NCBI RefSeq assembly: GCF_002846415.1
Contig: NZ_PJMX01000001.1
Span: 6,944,001-7,008,000 of the forward strand
Direction: 5' to 3'
Source: Streptomyces sp. TLI_146
GTDB taxonomy: Bacteria > Actinomycetota > Actinomycetes > Streptomycetales > Streptomycetaceae
Length of the DNA: 64,000 bases
Part shown: positions 59,139 to 64,000 of the stretch, in pieces
How positions within the stretch are numbered: the stretch's first letter is position 1
Layout of the letters: every line of letters starts with the position of its first letter
The notes under the pieces: model-generated
The model's input: the letters and a program-made list of their open reading frames with translations, nothing else
The model's database searches: none
What the model was told of the DNA's origin: nothing
Made by a program: the position numbers and the translations under genes

Positions 59139-60524
59139 GTGAGCAAGGTGCTGTTAGTGCATGCCAAGGGTGGTCCGCCGCTCGGGCACGTCCTGTCCCG
59201 GACGGCCGCGAGGGCAGAGGTGCACCTGCTGGCGCTCAGCGCTCTGCCTCCCGCTGTGACGGGCTCCGCCCGGAGACTGTGCGCCTCGGTCGTGACGGCC
59301 GACGCACACCGCTCCGACCTGGTGTCCCTGATCGTCTCGCGGGCCGAGGCCGTCGGCGCGGACGCGGTGCTCACCTTCTCCGAGTACGCGGTCGTGGCCG
59401 TCGCCGAGGCGTGCGAGGCGCTCGGTCTCGCCGGGTCCGGCAAGGCCTCCGCGCTCGCCCGCGACAAGCGGCTGATGCGGCGCACCTGGCGGGAACACGG
59501 ACTGCCGCAGCCCGAGTTCCGCTCCGTCGCCACGGAGGCCGACCTGTACGAGGCGGCCGGCGTCCTGCCCTTCCCCATGCTGCTCAAGGCGGCCTGGAGC
59601 GCGGGCTCCACCGCACACCAGATCATCCGCTCCCCGTACGAGGTCTCCACCGCCTGGCGCCGCTCGCGCGAAGTGATGGCCGAATCCGCACAGTTGGGGT
59701 ACGCGGAACTCCATGTGGCGGAGGCCCAGGGGCACTTCGTGGTGGAGCAGATCGTGACCGGCACCGCCTCGGACTGGTTCGACGAGCCCGGCTGGGGCGA
59801 CTACGTCAGCGTCGAGGGCGTGGTCGCGGACGGCATCTTCCACCCGGTCTGCCTCAGCGGCCGGATGCCCACGGTCGAGCCCTTCACCGAGCGCGCGGGC
59901 ATCACCCCCGCCCCGCTGGCCCCGGACGCCCAGGACCGTGTCGTGGCGCTCGCCCGCCGGGCCGTCGACGCCCTCGGCCTGCGCGACTGCGGGACGCACA
60001 CCGAGATCAAGCTCGGCGCGGACGGCGAGATGTGGCTGATCGAGACGGCCGCCCGGTTCGGCGGCGCGATGACCGTGCCGCAGATCGAGGAGGTCTTCGG
60101 GCTCGACCTCGTCGGCATGCTCGTCGACCACCTCCTCGGGCGCCCGGTCGAGTGGCCCGAGCGGGCCCTCACCCCGGCGCAGGCGCACGGCGCGGCCGGC
60201 TCCCTCGTCGTCCTCGCGGTCGACGGCCGGGGCGAGGCCTGGCGGGACCGCAGGGTCTGGGACTTCCCCGCGGTCTCGGCGGTCGTGCCGCTCAGCCGGG
60301 GCAGCGAGCTGTCGGTGGTCGCGGAGAGCTCCCTCGCCGACGGCAGCCTCGTGCCGGTGTACGACCCGGCCGCGGGCGCCAACACCATGGCGGCCCTGTG
60401 CCTGCTCTCCGCCACCGACCCGCGGACGGTGCTCCGCGACTTCGAGACGCTGGTCGACGCCCTGCCGCGGGTCCTGCCCGCCGCGCGGCCCTCGGCCGTA
60501 CAGCCCGAGGAGGTCTCCGTATGA
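59139..60524 (+). CDS. ATP-grasp ligase
   Basis: 461 residues from GTG 59139 (GGAG nine bases upstream; ATG 59115 is possible). A Rossmann-like pre-domain (SKVLLVHAKGGPPLGHVLSRTAARAEVHLLALSAL) is followed by an ATP-grasp core: LARDKRLMRRTWREHGLPQPEF, FPMLLKAAWSAGS, HFVVEQIVTGTASDW, and the metal-binding CGTHTEIKLGADGEMWLIETAARFGGAM. Such ligases join carboxylates to amines through acyl phosphates, for example in dipeptide or siderophore-like products. It overlaps the next gene (ATGA). Confidence 0.9.
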   Translation: MSKVLLVHAKGGPPLGHVLSRTAARAEVHLLALSALPPAVTGSARRLCASVVTADAHRSDLVSLIVSRAEAVGADAVLTFSEYAVVAVAEACEALGLAGSGKASALARDKRLMRRTWREHGLPQPEFRSVATEADLYEAAGVLPFPMLLKAAWSAGSTAHQIIRSPYEVSTAWRRSREVMAESAQLGYAELHVAEAQGHFVVEQIVTGTASDWFDEPGWGDYVSVEGVVADGIFHPVCLSGRMPTVEPFTERAGITPAPLAPDAQDRVVALARRAVDALGLRDCGTHTEIKLGADGEMWLIETAARFGGAMTVPQIEEVFGLDLVGMLVDHLLGRPVEWPERALTPAQAHGAAGSLVVLAVDGRGEAWRDRRVWDFPAVSAVVPLSRGSELSVVAESSLADGSLVPVYDPAAGANTMAALCLLSATDPRTVLRDFETLVDALPRVLPAARPSAVQPEEVSV

Positions 60525-62557
60525 CCGCCCAACTGGTCACCGGCGTCGCCGAACCGGCCGTGGACCGTACGGTCGTGGGCGAGAACCTCTCCCTGCCGCT
60601 CTTCCGCACGCTCTCCGGGGTGCTGGCCGGTCACCCCTACCTCAAGGTCGTCGTCGACCGCGTCGAGGGCACCTGGCACCTGCTCGACACGGCCGCCCAC
60701 CCCTTCCACGTCAACTACGTCGCCACCCGCGTCCTGGGCATGGAGCTCGCCGAGCTGGACGCGGACCTCGACGCGTTCAACGCCTCCGTCTACATGGACC
60801 CCGACCGCCGCTTCCTGCTCGGTGTGCTCTCCCTGCACACCGACGAGGACGCGGAGGGCCGCGAACGCACCTTCCTCGTCCTGGAGACGACCGAGGCCGA
60901 CACCATGAACGGCGAACTCCTCGCGTTCTTCTACGAGTTCGTCAGGGCCCGGGTCGACGGCAGACTGCCGCTGCTGCTCAAACCCGCCAACCACGGCCAG
61001 GAGGAGGAGCTGGCGGCGATCAGCGAACGGCGCGTGCCGCGCATCCTGAGCCACGAGCTGTTCGGCTCCAGGACCCGGACGCCGCTGAACCCCGGCGAGG
61101 CCACCGGGCGGCTGCGGTTCTTCCGTACGTACGCGGAGTACACGGCCGCGGAGGCCGGGCTCGGCTGGGCGGACATCGTGGCCATGCCGTGTCTGCCGGA
61201 CGACGTGCCGCGGGTGGCCGGATTCCTCAACACCGCGCCGATCACCCCGCTCTCGCACACCAACGTGCTGGCGTCCGGCTGGGGGATACCCAACGCGATC
61301 GTGCTCGACCTGGAGCAGCTCGCCGAGGAGGGCGGCCTGGACGGCGCATGGGTGCGCTACCGGGTGCGCGAGGACGAGATCTCCCTGGAGCGGCTGGATC
61401 GGGAACCGGTCCTGCGGGCTCCCGCCTGGCACCAGCAGCGCATACGCCTGGAGCCGCCTCTGCTCGAAGACGCCCCCGTGCTGGCCCTGCACCGGCTGCG
61501 CGCCGCCGACCGCGACCGGTACGGCACCAAGGCGGCCAACCTCGGCGAGCTGCACCACGTACTCGACAGCCGCAGCGCCGACCTCACCGCCTTCTACGGG
61601 AAGCCGCGCCCGCCGCGCGACGACCTGTACGGGCACCTCGCCGCGCGGCTCGGCCTGAATGCGCCCACCAAGGCCGAACTCCGCGCCAAGGCAGCCGAAT
61701 TCGTGTCCGGAGCCGTGGGCGCCCCGGAGGGCGTGGCACTCCCCTTCTCCCTCCAGCAACACTTCCTCGCGTCCTCGCCCGCCCTCCAGCAGGGCATCGG
61801 CAAGCTCAAGATGGCACTCGAACTCGACGCCACCGACGTCCTGGACCCGCTCTGCCTGCAACTCCAGCAGCTGATCCGGCACACGCCCGTCCCCGAGTCC
61901 GTCACCCGGCGGATCAGCCAGGCCTTCCCCGCCCCGGCGGCGGCGCGCGGACGCCTGGTGGTGCGCTCCTCCTCCAACGCCGAGGACCTTCCGGGCTTCT
62001 CCGCGGCGGGCGTCTACGACTCGGTGACCGCCGTCCACGGAACCGGCGAACTCCTGGACGCGGTACGCCAGGTGTGGGCCTCCCTGGTGTCGCCCCGCAG
62101 CGTGCGGCTGCGCCACCAGGTCGGGATCTCCCTCGACGACACCTACATGGGCGTGATCATCCAGGAGTACGTGCCCGCCTCGCTCGGCGGCGTCCTGGTG
62201 ACCTGCGACCCGACCCGACGCGAGGACTTCCGCAACGTCTACCTCAACTGCTCGCCCGGCTCCCCGGAGCGGGTCGTCGAGGGCTCGGTCCTGCCGCAGC
62301 AGTACCTGTACAACACCGTGGAGGGCGGCGGCCGGACCGTCGCCCTGGGCTCCTGGGGCGACGGACTGCCCGCCGCCACCCGCGCCCGGCTCGCGGACCT
62401 CTCCCTGACGGGGCGGCTGCTGCAGTCCCACTTCAGCGGGTCCGACTGCGCCGGGTCCGACGGCGGGGCCGACGTGGACAGGCCGCTGGACATCGAGTGG
62501 CTGATGACCGAGCGGGGCGACTTCCGGCTGGTCCAGATCCGCCCGTACGCGCTGTGA
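60521..62557 (+). CDS. PEP-synthase-like dikinase with histidine domain before ATP-binding domain
   Basis: 678 residues. The N-terminal 180 residues are unassigned. A phosphohistidine swivel domain follows (ADIVAMPCLPDDVPRVAGF...ITPLSHTNVLAS, His246), then a C-terminal PPDK-type ATP-binding domain (VVRSSSNAEDLPGFSAAGVYDS; DIEWLMTERGDFRLVQIRPYAL). That order is the reverse of PEP synthase and rifampicin phosphotransferase and is shared with glucan water dikinases. It should phosphorylate a small molecule using ATP. It is coupled to both neighbours by 4-bp overlaps. Confidence 0.85.
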   Translation: MTAQLVTGVAEPAVDRTVVGENLSLPLFRTLSGVLAGHPYLKVVVDRVEGTWHLLDTAAHPFHVNYVATRVLGMELAELDADLDAFNASVYMDPDRRFLLGVLSLHTDEDAEGRERTFLVLETTEADTMNGELLAFFYEFVRARVDGRLPLLLKPANHGQEEELAAISERRVPRILSHELFGSRTRTPLNPGEATGRLRFFRTYAEYTAAEAGLGWADIVAMPCLPDDVPRVAGFLNTAPITPLSHTNVLASGWGIPNAIVLDLEQLAEEGGLDGAWVRYRVREDEISLERLDREPVLRAPAWHQQRIRLEPPLLEDAPVLALHRLRAADRDRYGTKAANLGELHHVLDSRSADLTAFYGKPRPPRDDLYGHLAARLGLNAPTKAELRAKAAEFVSGAVGAPEGVALPFSLQQHFLASSPALQQGIGKLKMALELDATDVLDPLCLQLQQLIRHTPVPESVTRRISQAFPAPAAARGRLVVRSSSNAEDLPGFSAAGVYDSVTAVHGTGELLDAVRQVWASLVSPRSVRLRHQVGISLDDTYMGVIIQEYVPASLGGVLVTCDPTRREDFRNVYLNCSPGSPERVVEGSVLPQQYLYNTVEGGGRTVALGSWGDGLPAATRARLADLSLTGRLLQSHFSGSDCAGSDGGADVDRPLDIEWLMTERGDFRLVQIRPYAL

Positions 62558-63912
62558 TCCCGGGCCTGTCGGGTAAGCGGCCGGACACCGGCCTGACCCA
62601 CACCGCCCGCCGGATCATCCACCTCAACTACGGATTCCAGCTCCTGTTCAACCTGCTGTGGTGGATGCCGGTCTTCTACGCGTACCAGAAGACGGCCGGG
62701 CTCTCGGACAGCCAGATCTTCGGCATCCAGAGCATCTACTACGTGGCCTTCTGTCTGTTCGAGATCCCGACCGGGCTGATCGCCGACCGGATCGGCGCCC
62801 GCAACTGCCTGCGGGCCGGGGCGGTGGTGATGACGGCGGCGAACCTGGCTCCGGTGGTCAGCGCCTCGTACACCGGCTTCCTGGTCCACTTCCTGGCCAT
62901 CGCCCTGGGCCGTTCGCTCACTTCGGGAGCGGCGAGCGCGTACCTCTACGACGGTCTGCGGTCCGAGAAGTGCGACGACGAGCACTACCTGAAGGCGGAG
63001 GGCACCGCACGGGCCCTGGGGCTTGCGGCGAAGGTCGTGTGCTGGCCGCTGGTCGGGCCTTTGATGACGGTCGCCCACGCGGCCCCGTACGTGCTCAGCG
63101 CCGCCAGCGCCGCGGGCTCCCTGGCGTGCGCCGTCGCGCTGCCCCGGCTCGCGGGGGAGGGCGACGGTTCGGGCCGGGCGGCCGACAGGGGACGCAGGGG
63201 CGGCGCGTTCCTGCGGGACGCGGGCTCCGCGCTGCGCTGCGTCGCCTCCTCGCCGTGGCTGGCCCTGGTGATGGTGCAGGGCGTGGCGGTCTTCACGCTC
63301 TCCCGGATCTGCCAGGTCAACCTCTTCCAGCCGATCCTGCTGGACCACGGCATCGGGGAGGCCTCGCACGGCGGGGTGCTGGCCGCGATGACGGTGGCGG
63401 AGGCGGTCGCCTCGGCCCGCCCCCAGTGGCTGAGCCGTCGCCTGCCGCCGGTGGCCTGGGTCTCGATCCTCAGCCTGGTGCTCGCGGGCACGCTGGCGGC
63501 GATGACGCTCGGGGGCCCGTGGGCGGTCATCGCGCTGCTCTGCCTGTTCGCCGCCGCGACCGGCTTCGCGTACCCGGTCCAGCGCAAGCTGGTGAACGAC
63601 GCGGTACCGCCCGACGCCCCGCGCGCCACGCTGCTGTCGGTCGAGAGCATCGTGGACCGCGCGGTGTGCGCCCTGGCCGCGGTCGCCGTGGGCGCCTACC
63701 TCTCCGCCGGCCACCTGGACACCCTGCTGTGGCACAGCGCGCTGGCGACGGTGCTGCTGCTGGGGGTGTTCCAACTGCTGGTGCGCGGCGGGGCGGTGCA
63801 ACGGGACCGCTCCGGGGCCGGGCTCCCGGCCCAGGCCCCGGCCGCGGACGTCCGTGACGCCGGTGACACGGTCCCGCTGACGGGGGCCCGCGAGCGGCGG
63901 AACGACACGTAG
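62554..63912 (+). CDS. MFS transporter
   Basis: 452 residues from GTG 62554, overlapping the dikinase stop by four bases (GTGA). About eleven to twelve membrane segments. It begins with an unusual Trp-rich segment (FQLLFNLLWWMPVFYAYQKTAGLS), and the motif A loop reads TGLIADRIGARNCLRAGAVV. It probably exports the product of the ATP-grasp/dikinase pair. A hydrophilic C-terminal tail of about 40 residues follows. Confidence 0.88.
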   Translation: MIPGLSGKRPDTGLTHTARRIIHLNYGFQLLFNLLWWMPVFYAYQKTAGLSDSQIFGIQSIYYVAFCLFEIPTGLIADRIGARNCLRAGAVVMTAANLAPVVSASYTGFLVHFLAIALGRSLTSGAASAYLYDGLRSEKCDDEHYLKAEGTARALGLAAKVVCWPLVGPLMTVAHAAPYVLSAASAAGSLACAVALPRLAGEGDGSGRAADRGRRGGAFLRDAGSALRCVASSPWLALVMVQGVAVFTLSRICQVNLFQPILLDHGIGEASHGGVLAAMTVAEAVASARPQWLSRRLPPVAWVSILSLVLAGTLAAMTLGGPWAVIALLCLFAAATGFAYPVQRKLVNDAVPPDAPRATLLSVESIVDRAVCALAAVAVGAYLSAGHLDTLLWHSALATVLLLGVFQLLVRGGAVQRDRSGAGLPAQAPAADVRDAGDTVPLTGARERRNDT

Positions 63913-63934
63913 GAGCGGCGCGGGCCCGGACCGG

Positions 63935-64000
63935 TCAGCGGGACCGGCGGCCGAGGAGTTCGACGAGCCCGACCGGGAGGAAGGTGGGCCGATGGGACTG
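63935..64000 (-). CDS. Partial minus-strand gene at the right edge
   Basis: Only the last 21 codons are in the window, ending FLPVGLVELLGRRSR then TGA. Codon use is typical of real genes here and the stop lies 22 bp from the convergent MFS gene. The product cannot be identified. Confidence 0.5.
   Translation of the reverse strand, partial: QSHRPTFLPVGLVELLGRRSR

Overview
The window is very GC-rich, with strong G/C bias at third codon positions, many GTG starts and ATGA/GTGA start-stop overlaps. Its gene families (Trypco1/CU044_2847, SAV_2336-like, DUF2637, paired TrmB-LuxR regulator and S8 peptidase, xanthine dehydrogenase with PucR) point to a Streptomyces or a close actinomycete chromosome. 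I see no rRNA, convincing tRNA, CRISPR array or replication origin.

Region 1 (1-3851, minus strand) is a tightly coupled four-gene operon. In order of transcription it encodes a small Trypco1 protein, a trypsin-like protease fused to a VMAP-type C-terminal region, a MoxR AAA+ ATPase, and a SAV_2336-like protein with a von Willebrand-A-like segment that runs off the left edge. This is the layout of NTP-dependent conflict/signalling systems predicted in multicellular bacteria.

Region 2 (3933-28756) is ordinary chromosomal content: regulators (AraC, LysR, MarR, TrmB-LuxR, GntR), a GT-C-like membrane protein, RsgA, an Ada-AlkA repair fusion, a cation/proton antiporter, a 1250-residue secreted subtilase, a degenerate PP2C, a PoxB-type enzyme, DUF2637 and FhuF-like proteins (the latter behind an iron box), then PucR. 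A 23-codon ORF with a strong ribosome binding site precedes rsgA. A dense array of direct and inverted repeats lies at 25.69-26.02 kb.

Region 3 (28757-39829) is purine catabolism: PucR diverges from three xanthine dehydrogenase subunit genes, an AzgA-type purine permease and XdhC. After it come an ArsR-like regulator divergent from an MFS pump, and an Eis-like acetyltransferase. A 179-bp hairpin MITE (39845-40023) supplies the stop codon of the next gene, a TrmO-like protein.

Region 4 (about 40.6-54.6 kb) looks like a biosynthetic gene cluster that I cannot match to a known product. The left arm has a KASIII-like enzyme with Ser for Cys, a DAO-type flavoenzyme, a class II synthetase-like amino acid:carrier-protein ligase, its carrier protein, a muconolactone-isomerase-like protein, an MFS pump and a second KASIII-like enzyme that keeps Cys. 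The right arm has a SyrB2-type Fe(II)/2-oxoglutarate halogenase, a free-standing adenylation protein (extracted code DAFFLGVTFK, branched aliphatic), a carrier protein, a type II thioesterase, an acyl-CoA-dehydrogenase-like flavoprotein and a BenE-type transporter, with a Rieske oxygenase opposite. The right arm has the parts list of the kutzneride route to allocoronamic acid: chlorinate a carrier-bound branched amino acid, then close a cyclopropane. The left arm would load a second amino acid by different chemistry.

Region 5 (54.6-64 kb) has a CPA2 antiporter, a Ser/Thr kinase and a PAS-LuxR regulator divergent from a three-gene coupled operon: ATP-grasp ligase, a dikinase-like protein with a GWD-like domain order, and an MFS transporter. 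This may be a second small biosynthetic locus or an extension of the first. A partial minus-strand gene enters from the right edge.
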